From positions 62,001-126,000 of the forward strand of contig NZ_LNXY01000003.1 in NCBI RefSeq assembly GCF_001467585.1: a stretch of DNA of 64,000 bases, given 5' to 3'. How positions within the stretch are numbered: the first letter of the stretch is position 1; every line of letters starts with the position of its first letter. This stretch comes from Legionella drozanskii LLAP-1. GTDB lineage: Bacteria; Pseudomonadota; Gammaproteobacteria; Legionellales; Legionellaceae. Below, piece by piece: positions 1 through 8,517 of the stretch. The notes below the pieces were generated by a model. It saw only the letters and a program-made list of their open reading frames with translations, made no database searches and was not told the origin of the DNA. The translations under genes were made by a program, and so were the position numbers.

Positions 1-996
1 AATGCTGCTTTAGAAGGACCTATTATTCCTCCTGGATGGGATTTTTCTCCTTCAAGCTGGTTCCAGCGGTTGCCGATAATCATCTTAGCTTATGTCGGTT
101 TTTTTATTTCACGATATATGGCTGCTTACCAACTCGGTCATATTGAGCAGGTATGGGAACCGTTTTTTATGGGATATCTACCTGATGCAAAAAATGGAAC
201 CGAAGAAATTATTACGTCTTCTATATCTAAAGCGTTTCCAGTTCCAGATGCAGGTCTGGGTGCTGCAGTTTATATTTTAGAAATTTTAACAGGTATTATA
301 GGTGGTTCAAATCGGTGGCGTACCATGCCATGGTTGGTGCTTTTGTTTGGTATTATGATTGTGCCATTAGGAATAGTCTCGATTACTTTTATCGTTATTC
401 AACCTATTCTTTTAAATACATGGTGTACTTTATGCCTAATTGCTGCGATTGCTATGCTCATTCAAGTCCCTTATTCCTTTGATGAATTAATTGCAACAGG
501 TACCTTTCTTTGGCGAAGATGGAAAGCAGGCAGGCCTTTATTAAGAATTTTATTTGTTGGTGATAGTGATGAGGAGAGAGTTCAATCTAGAAATGAAGTA
601 GATAATTTTGAGCAATCGCCTCTCGTAATTCTGCGAGAAATGTTAAGCGGAGGCATATCGTTGTCTTGGAATTTAATAGGATGCATGCTCATCGGGATTT
701 GGTTAATGTTTACACGTATTACTTTAGGCACAACAGAGTCAATGGCTAATAGTGATCATCTCATTGGCTGTCTTATTTTAACGATAACCATTACAGCATT
801 AGCTGAAACAGTTCGTACTGTGCGTCTCCTTAACTTATTTTTAGCTATAGCCTTGTTTATTACACCATTTATTTTTAACTCATCAGGGTTGGGATGCTTT
901 GCAAGCATTGTTAGTGGAACTCTTTTATTTTTCCTTTCTATTCCCAGAGGAAAAATTCGATCTTCATACGGCGCTTGGAATATGGCTATTTTTTAA
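1..996 (+). CDS. VKOR-like membrane protein with C-terminal SPW-like region (5' partial)
   Basis: The frame is open from the first base, so the gene begins before the window; the TTG at 70 is not a credible start. At least eight hydrophobic segments are visible. The first half resembles a vitamin K epoxide reductase-type domain: a PDAGLGA stretch, then a membrane helix entering a WCTLCL motif (a CxxC redox pair at about residues 142 and 145 of the visible part). The usual loop cysteines of VKOR are not evident in the visible sequence. The second half has two SW/SPW-like membrane hairpins. VKOR proteins normally re-oxidise DsbA-type thiol oxidoreductases; the partner is not in the window. Exact function is inferred; the domain call is fairly secure. 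Confidence 0.6.
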   Translation, partial: NAALEGPIIPPGWDFSPSSWFQRLPIIILAYVGFFISRYMAAYQLGHIEQVWEPFFMGYLPDAKNGTEEIITSSISKAFPVPDAGLGAAVYILEILTGIIGGSNRWRTMPWLVLLFGIMIVPLGIVSITFIVIQPILLNTWCTLCLIAAIAMLIQVPYSFDELIATGTFLWRRWKAGRPLLRILFVGDSDEERVQSRNEVDNFEQSPLVILREMLSGGISLSWNLIGCMLIGIWLMFTRITLGTTESMANSDHLIGCLILTITITALAETVRTVRLLNLFLAIALFITPFIFNSSGLGCFASIVSGTLLFFLSIPRGKIRSSYGAWNMAIF

Positions 997-1031
997 TTCA
1001 CTCCATTAGAAAATGACTTTTTCCTTTAATT

Positions 1032-1190
1032 TCAAGTTTGTTTAGTCCTGGATTTTGACTTTCTCTTTTGTTTAGCTTTATGCTTATTCACTTTATCACA
1101 AACCCCTTCTGTAGGTAGGGTGTTAGGTGTTATCTCGCAAATATTTTCTATGTCGAGGACCTCGGGATGATCTTCCTTGTGTTTTTTCAT
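1032..1190 (-). CDS. small basic hypothetical protein (52 aa)
   Basis: An ATG at 1190 is preceded by an AAGGG ribosome-binding site about eight bases upstream and opens a 52-codon frame ending in TGA at 1032. The predicted peptide starts MKKHKEDHPEV, has two cysteines (residues 18 and 31) and a very basic tail (KHKAKQKRKSKSRTK). I recognise no family. It fills most of the otherwise empty 997-1334 gap. The good Shine-Dalgarno and the long basic tail make it plausible, but the short length means chance cannot be excluded. Confidence 0.4.
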   Translation of the reverse strand: MKKHKEDHPEVLDIENICEITPNTLPTEGVCDKVNKHKAKQKRKSKSRTKQT

Positions 1191-1334
1191 AACATACCCT
1201 TAAGTAGATAATTTATTACTATAATATGATTTTAGCAGCTAATTCGAGTATGGGATAAAAGAATGCCCCCTTATCTCCAGGTATATATATATGACCAAAG
1301 AAATGGTATGAAAATCATAGATACGTGGGGAATT

Positions 1335-2408
1335 TCATTTAGGATTACTAATTAGATATCCTATAGGTTCTAGTGATTTTATTTCATCGCAGATCACTTT
1401 TGTTATTGCCAGTACGGGAAGCGCGAACATAATACCAGTTATTCCTAGTAATAATCCGCCAATTAACAATCCCAATATCGCTGCAAAAGGGTTGACGCTC
1501 ACTTGGCTGCCAACAATATTAGGAGTAAAAAAATTACCTTCAAGAAATTGTACAATTATAAAAATAAATATCACTGCAATGGCATACCCAAACGATCCTT
1601 TTGTTAATAAAACAAATAGGGCAGGAAGCAGAGAACCAATAAAAATACCAATGTACGGGATAAGTATTAAAACAGCAGCCAATACACCAAACAAAATCGC
1701 ATGCTCTACCCCTAAAAGCCAAAGTCCTAATGTATTCAAAAGGGCAACGATGAATATAATAAGAAGTAAACCCAATATATAGCGACTGACAACAGATAAA
1801 ATGCGAGTTAAAATTCGATTTAAATTGGGATGGTATTTCTCGTTCACTACTTTAAATAAAAATTTTTTAAAAAATTTTCGATAATTAAGAAAAAAGAATA
1901 AAGCAATAATAAAAATTGATATTGAAGCAACAAGCGCTGTGGTAAATGATAACGTATGATTGAATAAAACTGTGCTGTTTTTAATCATTATTGTAAATAC
2001 TTCGTTCAGAAGAGAGGTCTGCTGCTCTTGGTTAATGCCAAAAAAATTACTAATCGAGCTTTGGATATAGGTTGGCATCGAGACCATATTTTGACTAATA
2101 TGGCCTAGTTTGAAGTCGATGTTTCTTATTTGAGCTTGAAAAAACAGAATAAGACCTGCTAAAACAATGACGAATGCAATCACTGAAATAAGGGAAGCCA
2201 AGAGACGAGGAACCTTAAATTTCTCAAGGAATGTCGCAAACGGTTTTAAAGCCAAAGCTAAAATAAGCGCTGCTAGTAAAGGATTAAATATAGGGGCTGA
2301 GATAACCAGTATATAACCCGTAAGGAAGCTATTTACAATAAAATAAAAATACTTTTGTGAGAAGGGACGCATCATTTTTTTATATCTCCATGAGCAGTTA
2401 TATGTCAT
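1335..2408 (-). CDS. AI-2E/PerM family transporter
   Basis: A 357-residue polytopic membrane protein with the layout of the PerM/AI-2E exporter family: two N-terminal helices, a soluble middle stretch (about 100-150), then five or so closely packed helices. The C-terminal half contains the family-like PYIGIFIGSLLPALFVLL segment and a glycine-rich end (GLLIGGLLLGITGIMFALP). Family members export small molecules or ions and many are of unknown substrate. A second ATG twelve codons in (MRPFSQKYF) could be the true start. No obvious functional link to the neighbours. Confidence 0.8.
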   Translation of the reverse strand: MTYNCSWRYKKMMRPFSQKYFYFIVNSFLTGYILVISAPIFNPLLAALILALALKPFATFLEKFKVPRLLASLISVIAFVIVLAGLILFFQAQIRNIDFKLGHISQNMVSMPTYIQSSISNFFGINQEQQTSLLNEVFTIMIKNSTVLFNHTLSFTTALVASISIFIIALFFFLNYRKFFKKFLFKVVNEKYHPNLNRILTRILSVVSRYILGLLLIIFIVALLNTLGLWLLGVEHAILFGVLAAVLILIPYIGIFIGSLLPALFVLLTKGSFGYAIAVIFIFIIVQFLEGNFFTPNIVGSQVSVNPFAAILGLLIGGLLLGITGIMFALPVLAITKVICDEIKSLEPIGYLISNPK

Positions 2409-2450
2409 ACAGAATTTGTTATTAAAATATTATTTAGGCCTATAATCCTG

Positions 2451-3236
2451 TTAAAATATACTCATAAGCAAAAGAATAAAAGCCATTAAAGCCATCCCTA
2501 TATCTTCCGTAAGGGTAACTGTAGATAAAGGCACGTCTAGAACGGTGCCCATACAAGGACAACTGATATCAAGACCTTCTTGTAATCCTTTGATCACGCC
2601 AACGGCACCAATGGTTAAAATAATAATCGTGAGGAGGTAGGTAATTATCGGTAAAAAAAATGAGAGATAGGCGAGGCCTAAAGTTAATTCAATCAAAGGA
2701 TAACAATAAGCATAAATTCGGGAGCGTTTGGCGATAATATCGTACATTTCGAAGGCATCGGCAAAATCAAGGGGATGAAATAACTTTAAGGTACTGAAAA
2801 TTAACAGAAAACTACCCATAAAATAATGCATCCAAACACGCATGTCGCCACCAATATTCCAATTAATGCTAAGTGCTGAAAGCAAGGAAATAATTATCAA
2901 GGAAATTAAAGGCCAGTATTTTTTTAATGGCAATTGATTGGAATGTTCTTCAGATTTTTCCTTTACTAAACTCTTATACTTGGGATGCCTCTCAATAAAA
3001 CCTTTAACATAAGGACAACTGGGAACCACTTGATAATTATTATCTTTTGCATATTGTAAAGCATAATCCGTAATATTATCAGCAATCCCCTGATTTCTTA
3101 AATTTTCAGGTATAAAAGTAGCATAATAATCCAGTGTTTGCCCATCGAGTTTTTTATATTTTAAATTACCCTCTTCATGATTTTTCTTAAGGTAGAATTT
3201 TTGATTTTTTTTATCGTGTTCTATATTTAATTCCAT
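2451..3236 (-). CDS. fusion of GNAT-type acetyltransferase and MauE/DoxX-like membrane domain
   Basis: The first ~95 residues match the small YjdJ-type GNAT fold: an ATFIPENLRNQGIADNITD segment (the R/Q-x-x-G-x-A acetyl-CoA loop) followed by VVPSCPYVKGFIERHPKY, the hallmark C-terminal helix of that subfamily. Residues ~105-261 form four to five membrane helices like MauE/DoxX proteins, with a CPCMGTVLDVPLSTVTLTED segment typical of the MauE group. The two parts usually occur as separate proteins. The reading frame is continuous with no sign of frameshift, so the fusion appears real. The role is not known; MauE-like proteins are linked to thiol redox or maturation of periplasmic enzymes. Confidence 0.65.
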   Translation of the reverse strand: MELNIEHDKKNQKFYLKKNHEEGNLKYKKLDGQTLDYYATFIPENLRNQGIADNITDYALQYAKDNNYQVVPSCPYVKGFIERHPKYKSLVKEKSEEHSNQLPLKKYWPLISLIIISLLSALSINWNIGGDMRVWMHYFMGSFLLIFSTLKLFHPLDFADAFEMYDIIAKRSRIYAYCYPLIELTLGLAYLSFFLPIITYLLTIIILTIGAVGVIKGLQEGLDISCPCMGTVLDVPLSTVTLTEDIGMALMAFILLLMSIF

Positions 3237-3278
3237 TTCTCTCTTCCTTATAGTTAATTCGAGAAATATGGCTAAGCT

Positions 3279-3815
3279 TCAACAAAACTTAGCAGTCATA
3301 TTATTTTTTAGCAAACAGTAGTCGATTCTCACATCTACACTGCCTCTAGTCATTATTAGCATTGATAATAATATCTCTAGCCAATCGGCAAGCGGACTTG
3401 AGATAAATTCAAGACCATTATTCATACGTAATTTGGCAGGAAGTCCTCTCCAGGAAACGACTCGTTCTAATACCCGAACTACTCGCTGTGCAGGCAGGCT
3501 TAGATCTATCTCAATCGCTAGCACTTCACCGTTAAAGTCATCCACTAGGTTAAATATTCTGGAGCGTCTACCACACATCAATGCATCGCACATAAAATCC
3601 ATTGACCAACACTGGTTAATGGACGCTGGTACACTCAAAGGTTCAGGCGAGCGATTGGGTAACCGCTTTTTTCCCTTGCGACGCATATTGAGTTTCAACT
3701 CACAATACACACGGTAAACCCGTTTATGATTCCATCTGTGACCCTGACGACGTAAGACCTTAAGTAAGGAGATGGTTCTAATGGGACAAATGATGACAAC
3801 GAATTTTTTTCTCAT
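3279..3815 (-). pseudogene. IS3-family transposase (OrfB) remnant
   Basis: The translated stretch from about 3765 down to 3370 resembles the middle of an IS3-family OrfB transposase: a GHRWNHKRVYRVYCELKLN stretch, RRKGKKRLPNRSPEPLSVPA, then the first catalytic Asp in WSMDFMCDAL. The second catalytic position, normally in a MDNGPEF motif, reads MNNGLEF, so the Asp is lost. The conserved sequence stops soon after (LADW), with no third catalytic Glu, and the N-terminal part is missing. This is an inactive, doubly truncated copy. I did not find terminal inverted repeats. Its upstream edge abuts the broken hydrolase at 3783-4265. Confidence 0.8.
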
Positions 3816-4265
3816 TGGTCGGAAGACTTAGATGAGGCAGTGAGCACCCTGGAAAATGTTATTTTGGTCGCACATTCCACTGGTGGCATGTATACGCCAT
3901 CGACTCCTTCATTAGAAAAAATGCACACAAGGCTGGTTTTGATGGGTTCCGCTCCTAGTGCAAAATGGCAAGAGTTATTTATGAACTATGTTAAACGTAA
4001 CCCCATACCTGAAATCGATAATTTACATAAAATTTATGCTGAAAATCCAAACAATGATATATTAAAGAAACTAACCCTCTTGTCTACTCCTACCTTTTTA
4101 CTGAATCAGGCTTACAAAGAACATTTCCTTTCTTGAATCTTTGCCTTACAACTTTAAGACCTGCAGCATTTTGATCCAACTTATGAAGCAAACTGGATCC
4201 CTAAAAATATACCTGCATTAATATTATCTGGTGAAAAGATAGGATTACTCCATCCGGAAATTTCG
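3783..4265 (+). pseudogene. alpha/beta-hydrolase remnant, truncated and frameshifted
   Basis: From about 3783 an open frame reads NDDNEFFSHWSEDLDEAV and then VILVAHSTGGMY, an alpha/beta-hydrolase nucleophile elbow (HSxGG type). It ends at TGA 4134-4136. Just beyond, the overlapping frame gives ESLPYNFK and then, back in the first frame from 4158, DLQHFDPTYEANWIPKNIPA, LILSGEK and LLHPE, which is what the next strands of the hydrolase fold should look like. So at least two frame changes separate the pieces. The N-terminal third is absent and its edge coincides with the IS3 remnant, which suggests that the insertion or a later deletion removed it. Confidence 0.7.
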
Positions 4266-4288
4266 ACGGCTCCGGCCTAGCCCTCCTG

Positions 4289-4340
4289 ATTGGAGCAATA
4301 CCTATTTTGTTCAAAAAAAGTGACAATACCTCAGGTCTTG
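4289..4340 (+). repeat. dispersed repeat, solo copy (GTGAC-ATACCTCAGG type)
   Basis: About 50 bases, beginning ATTGGAGCAA, with an A-tract (TTCAAAAAAA) followed by GTGACAATACCTCAGG. It matches the complement of 23815-23875 nearly end to end and, over its second half, 24063-24103. It lies just past the broken hydrolase. No coding potential is supported here. Confidence 0.6.
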
Positions 4341-4466
4341 CCCCCGCCTACGAAGCACTACTGATTTTTACCACTCAAGTCCTCTCTCCACCGCGTAGCG
4401 TGGGGGGGAGAGTTAGACAGAGTGGGAATCAAAATCTGGCAATGAATTTGTTGGTCCAAGACCAAC

Positions 4467-5384
4467 CTATAGGTTTAATTTATAACCCAGCAATAAATTC
4501 TCCAACACCAAGCTCTGATTCAAATTAATATTACGCTGAAGCTTCCTCATAATCTCATTAATCTGATCAAGTTGTTTAAACAAATGAACCAGCTCAAAAT
4601 GTTTCGCTAACTCCATCAGAGCTTTAGTCCAACTTTTTTCAATCTTGGAAATATTAAATTTATAATCAATAAGTTGTGCATTAAGTAAGTAAATTAACCA
4701 CATTAGATGAGCAAAATCATGAGTAAGCCACTTACTAGCCAATGCACAGACAGACAATTCCTTGGTCATAAATTGGATTAAATCCTCAATAATGGTTGAA
4801 AGTTGACCAAAGAGAACTCCCCTATCAGTATCTGAACTATATTCCTGCCCGATAGATAAATAATCTGCTCCTACCTGTTCAGAAGATGAAAATCGCCATT
4901 GCTGGCAACGACTAATTATAGTTGCAGGTAAGGTACCGATCTGCTGTGCAACCAAAATAAAATGCACGAAAGAGGGTGGCTCTTCCAATAATTTAAGCAA
5001 GGCATTTGCTGCGGCTTTGTTCATTTTTTCAGCGGGATTAATGATAACTACACGCCCATTTGCCAGTTGAGCTGAAGTAAAAACAAGATGATGTAGTTCA
5101 CGGATTTGATCGATTTTAATGACTCCACCTTCTTTATCCATTGTCAGATAGCTCAGATCAGGATGTTCTTGTAGATGAACCAAACGACAGGACTTGCATT
5201 CGCCACAGGGCTTTTGCTGCCCGGAGCAAAGTATCGCTGAAGCTACTTTATAGGCGAAATCATTGAGAGTCCTGTGTTGAACACCCATTAAAAGCAAAGC
5301 ATGGGGTACACGTTGTTTCGCTCTAATCGATTGAAACCGTTCCCACAACAAAATAGATGATTCAGATTCTTTTAGTGATTGCAT
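4467..5384 (-). CDS. holB: DNA polymerase III subunit delta'
   Basis: Clamp-loader subunit of the replicative polymerase. The N-terminal AAA+ region has HALLLMG and the zinc-binding cluster CGECKSC with an upstream Cys at about residues 50-62, then a DKEGGVIKIDQIREL stretch, NPAEKMNKAAANALLKLLEEPP and the SRCQQW element, all typical of HolB. The family length is about 310-330 residues, so the copy is full length. An in-frame ATG two codons upstream (5390) is an alternative start. It overlaps the end of tmk by about 23 bases, so translation is probably coupled, and it closes the fatty-acid/mltG/tmk operon. A palindromic repeat (4450-4470) sits on its 3' end. Confidence 0.93.
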   Translation of the reverse strand: MQSLKESESSILLWERFQSIRAKQRVPHALLLMGVQHRTLNDFAYKVASAILCSGQQKPCGECKSCRLVHLQEHPDLSYLTMDKEGGVIKIDQIRELHHLVFTSAQLANGRVVIINPAEKMNKAAANALLKLLEEPPSFVHFILVAQQIGTLPATIISRCQQWRFSSSEQVGADYLSIGQEYSSDTDRGVLFGQLSTIIEDLIQFMTKELSVCALASKWLTHDFAHLMWLIYLLNAQLIDYKFNISKIEKSWTKALMELAKHFELVHLFKQLDQINEIMRKLQRNINLNQSLVLENLLLGYKLNL

Positions 5385-6012
5385 TATCAAGTAAATAGGC
5401 TTTAAGTTGAGTTTTTATTAATTCTTGCACTGTTTTTAATGGCTGACTAGCATCGACCGAAATAACATTGTCCGTCGTTTGAATCAGCCGTAAATAAGAA
5501 TTACGAATTTGAGTAAAAAAAGCTAATGACTCCTGTTCGATCCTATCGCTTGCACCCCGTTTTTTTACTCGATGTAAGCCTTGTTCAGGGCTAAGATCTA
5601 AATAAATAATCAAATCCGGTTTAAAATTGTCTAAACAAAATGTGGATAGCTGGGTGATAATTTCTCGATCTAACCCTCTACCTCCACCCTGATATGCAAA
5701 TGTAGACCATTCAAAACGATCTGCTAACACCCAACATCCCCTATTTAAAGTGGGTCGGATAATTTGTTCAACTAGTTGTACTCTGGCTGCGTAAAGCAGT
5801 AGTAACTCACTGCGAGGATCAAGGACTTCGCCCTCCACTTTTTCTTTAATTAGATGACGAACCGCCTCACCTATTCTTGTTCCGCCTGGTTCACGTGTCA
5901 GCAAAATATCGGGAACAACATCTTGTAAATAGTGCTTGATTGTCTGAATCGCGGTTGATTTACCGGCACCTTCAAGCCCCTCTACAACTATAAATCGACC
6001 GCGTTCAGTCAT
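5362..6012 (-). CDS. tmk: thymidylate kinase
   Basis: Phosphorylates dTMP to dTDP in the cytoplasm. The Walker A/P-loop is EGLEGAGKSTAI at residues 10-21. It is followed by the TREPGGTRIGEAVR motif that binds dTMP, LLLLYAARVQLVEQII, the DRFEWSTFAYQGGGRG segment, and the lid-type RVKKRGASDRIEQE. The length of 216 residues matches the family. It lies between mltG and holB in the usual operon order. The 254-base gap to mltG holds a REP-like palindrome (6090-6185), so it may have its own or attenuated expression. Confidence 0.95.
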   Translation of the reverse strand: MTERGRFIVVEGLEGAGKSTAIQTIKHYLQDVVPDILLTREPGGTRIGEAVRHLIKEKVEGEVLDPRSELLLLYAARVQLVEQIIRPTLNRGCWVLADRFEWSTFAYQGGGRGLDREIITQLSTFCLDNFKPDLIIYLDLSPEQGLHRVKKRGASDRIEQESLAFFTQIRNSYLRLIQTTDNVISVDASQPLKTVQELIKTQLKAYLLDNAITKRI

Positions 6013-6089
6013 AATAACCTCTTAAAAAATGTAGCTGTCAGACTAAGTCTTACTTAGCTTACAATTCGACCTTGTAGTCTGACAATTAA

Positions 6090-6185
6090 CCGTTCGGGCT
6101 GAGGAGGCGTTTACGCCGTCTCGAAGTCTTATATCAGGGCTAGCAAGGCTTCGAGATTGCCTTACGGCCTCCTCAGCCCGAACGG
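6090..6185. repeat. REP-like palindromic element
   Basis: The outer arms are perfect 19-base inverted repeats (CCGTTCGGGCTGAGGAGGC at 6090-6108 and its complement at 6167-6185). An inner pair TCTCGAAG/CTTCGAGA lies at 6119-6126 and 6149-6156. The composition is markedly richer in G and C than the flanks. A related but diverged element is at 23887-24030. The TTCGGGCTGAG and CTTCGAGA elements recall REP-type sequences spread by RAYT transposases in many proteobacteria; no RAYT is in the window. In the transcribed strand it would fold into a long hairpin between mltG and tmk. Confidence 0.8.
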
Positions 6186-6221
6186 AGCTAAATAAAATAG
6201 GGAAATACCTTAGCTTTACGG

Positions 6222-6246
6222 CTATGGGCTAAGACCCAACCTATAA
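6222..6246. repeat. GGGCC/GGCCC-type short palindrome copy
   Basis: GGGCTAAGACCCAACCTAT: a diverged copy of the intergenic palindrome family, with the CCTAY flank on its right side. It is located in the mltG-tmk gap, just past the 3' end of mltG, and could act as a transcript hairpin. Confidence 0.45.
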
Positions 6247-6266
6247 ATCGGGCGAATCCCCTACTC

Positions 6267-7256
6267 TCACTTCTGATAACGTAAAATAGCTGCTCTTTGT
6301 TCCTCATAAGTCGCAGAAAAATGATGGGAACCATCTCCTTTGGCGACATAATAAAGATAATTAGTGACTAATGGATGAGCTGCTGCATCAATGGCTTCTT
6401 TACCCACCATTGCTATTGGAGTTGGTGGCAAGCCTCGATGAAGATAGGTATTATAAGGCGAGTTCACGCTCATGTTTTCATGAGTCAATTTGCCCTTATA
6501 ATTTGAGCCAAGCCCATAAATAATTGTTGGATCCATTTGCAGAGGCATATTTTTTTTAATTCGATTAATTACCACACCTGAAATTATTTTTCTCTCGGCA
6601 GGCAATGAAGCTTCTTTCTCTATAATAGATGCCACAATCAGTAGTTCGTATGGTGTATGATAGGGTAATCCTGAATTTCTATTTTGCCAATTTTCATTGA
6701 GGAATTGTTGTAATTTTTGGTTTGCAAGTCGCAATAAAAATCTAGCTTCGCTGCCTGCATTATAGTTATAAGTATCGGCTAGCAATAAACCTTCAGCACT
6801 GGGATGATGACCAATGATGGGTAGCCAATCATTGGGATTATATTTTAAGTACTGCGCATTTTGCAGATTGGTCTTTACCTGATTTAAGTTAGTCCCTTCA
6901 ATAATGCGAAATGACTCCACTAGCACTTCTCCAGCCTCAACTTTGTAGAGAAAATGAATTGCTGATTCACCTGGAGTGATTTGATAAATACCGGCTTTTA
7001 ATCGATGGGCTAAACCCTTAAAGCGAATTAAAGAGAGAAATAATCGATTGGATTTTATAACACCCTTCGCTTCTAACGTGCGCACGAAATCAGAGGCTGT
7101 TGTATTTCTATCAATAATAACTGTGATTGCTGCACTTGTTTTTTCAATCATTGGCATCGCTAAAATGCGATAAATTTTATAGCCAATGATTGAAAAGACA
7201 ACTAATCCGAATAATAAGCAGAAGGACAAGACTAGTTTAAAGCGACGTCCTTCCAT
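6267..7256 (-). CDS. mltG: endolytic murein transglycosylase MltG
   Basis: Membrane-anchored lytic transglycosylase thought to terminate nascent peptidoglycan strands. One N-terminal membrane helix (about residues 8-30) is followed by a LysM-like region (TTASDFVRTLEAKGVI, SLIRFKGLAHRLKAGIYQI) and the YceG catalytic domain. The catalytic Glu is in VASIIEKEASLPAER (about residue 215). Downstream are LQMDPTIIYGLG and SPYNTYLHRGLPPTPI, both diagnostic. The stop is immediately followed by the fabF stop region, so the gene is directly downstream of fabF as in most gammaproteobacteria. Confidence 0.94.
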   Translation of the reverse strand: MEGRRFKLVLSFCLLFGLVVFSIIGYKIYRILAMPMIEKTSAAITVIIDRNTTASDFVRTLEAKGVIKSNRLFLSLIRFKGLAHRLKAGIYQITPGESAIHFLYKVEAGEVLVESFRIIEGTNLNQVKTNLQNAQYLKYNPNDWLPIIGHHPSAEGLLLADTYNYNAGSEARFLLRLANQKLQQFLNENWQNRNSGLPYHTPYELLIVASIIEKEASLPAERKIISGVVINRIKKNMPLQMDPTIIYGLGSNYKGKLTHENMSVNSPYNTYLHRGLPPTPIAMVGKEAIDAAAHPLVTNYLYYVAKGDGSHHFSATYEEQRAAILRYQK

Positions 7257-8495
7257 CTACACTCGCTTAAATAATAAACTTCCGTTGGTTCCACCAAAGC
7301 CAAGTGAATTACTTAAAACATAATCAATTTTTCTTTTTTGCGGCTCATGTGCAACATAATTTAAATCACATCCTTCATCAGGATTATCTAGATTAATCGT
7401 AGGTGGAGCAATTTGGTCTTTAATCGCGAGAATACTAAAAATCGCTTCAACCGCACCTGCTGCACCCAGTAAATGTCCTGTCATGGATTTTGTTGAACTA
7501 ATTGCTAAATCATAAGCATGCTCTTTAAAAACACGCTTCACAGCTTTAGTTTCGTTCATATCATTCAGATAAGTTGAGGTACCATGCGCATTAATATAAT
7601 CGACTTGACTAGGCTCAATACCTGCGTCTTCAATAGCTGCAGCTATTGCACGAGATGCACCATCAGCATCCTCATCAGGGGCAGTGATATGGTAAGCATC
7701 ACCAGACATACCAAAACCTACTAGTTCAGCATAAATGGTTGCGCCACGAGCTTTCGCATGCTCATACTCTTCAAGTATCAAGATGCCAGCACCCTCTCCC
7801 ATAACAAAACCATCTCGATCCTTATCCCATGGACGTGATGCCTTTTCAGGTTCATCATTACGTTTGGATAAAGAGCGTACAGCAGAGAAACCGGCTAAGC
7901 AAAGAGGAGTTGTGGTCATTTCAGCACCACCACAAACCATCACATCAGCATCACCATAAGCAATCATACGGCCAGCTAGCCCTATATTATGAGTGCCTGT
8001 TGTACATGCTGTTACTACAGAAACATTAGGCCCTTTTAAACGGTGCTTGATCGAAATTTGACCGGCAACCATATTAATAATTCCAGCAGGAATAAAAAAG
8101 GGAGATACTTTTCGTGGTCCACCAGCTACCAATTTGTCTTGATTATTGGTAATTGTCAGAATTCCACCAATTCCAGCTCCTACCGCAACACCGGTACGGC
8201 AGGAAAGCTTTTCATCCATTACCAATCCAGAATCAGCTATTGCTTCATCAGCAGCAGCGATTCCGTATTGGGTAAATAGATCCATCTTACGAGCCTCTTT
8301 GAGCGGGACATGGTTTTCAATGTTGAAATTCTTAACTTTCGCCCAAATTTTAGTGGAGTAATCAGCAGTATCGAAATCTTCAACCATTCCGACCCCACTT
8401 TTTCCAGCTAAAATATTCTGCCAGGTTTGTTCTACATTAAGACCGACCGGGGTAATCATCCCCATACCGGTAACTACAACACGCCGCTTAATCAA
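7257..8495 (-). CDS. fabF: beta-ketoacyl-ACP synthase II
   Basis: Condenses acyl-ACP with malonyl-ACP in fatty acid elongation. The catalytic Cys is in [13 protein letters not shown] and the two His are in [12 protein letters not shown] and [12 protein letters not shown]; the C-terminal [11 protein letters not shown] is typical. The frame is open further upstream to 8615, but the extra residues are lysine-rich, unlike FabF, and would overlap acpP. I choose the TTG at 8495: it starts [11 protein letters not shown], has AAGGAG seven bases or so upstream, and gives 412 residues, the usual FabF length. It lies 22 bases after acpP. Confidence 0.96.
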   Translation of the reverse strand: MIKRRVVVTGMGMITPVGLNVEQTWQNILAGKSGVGMVEDFDTADYSTKIWAKVKNFNIENHVPLKEARKMDLFTQYGIAAADEAIADSGLVMDEKLSCRTGVAVGAGIGGILTITNNQDKLVAGGPRKVSPFFIPAGIINMVAGQISIKHRLKGPNVSVVTACTTGTHNIGLAGRMIAYGDADVMVCGGAEMTTTPLCLAGFSAVRSLSKRNDEPEKASRPWDKDRDGFVMGEGAGILILEEYEHAKARGATIYAELVGFGMSGDAYHITAPDEDADGASRAIAAAIEDAGIEPSQVDYINAHGTSTYLNDMNETKAVKRVFKEHAYDLAISSTKSMTGHLLGAAGAVEAIFSILAIKDQIAPPTINLDNPDEGCDLNYVAHEPQKRKIDYVLSNSLGFGGTNGSLLFKRV

Positions 8496-8517
8496 ATGAG
8501 AGCTCCTTGAAGAAGTA

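Noticed and set aside
1492-1782. 96-codon frame opposite the PerM-type gene
   Set aside because: It is the reverse shadow of a membrane protein gene with no ribosome-binding site.
4307-4528. Short open frame (73 codons) between the hydrolase remnant and holB
   Set aside because: It overlaps a dispersed repeat, a low-complexity stretch and the holB 3' end, and has no ribosome-binding site or recognisable product.
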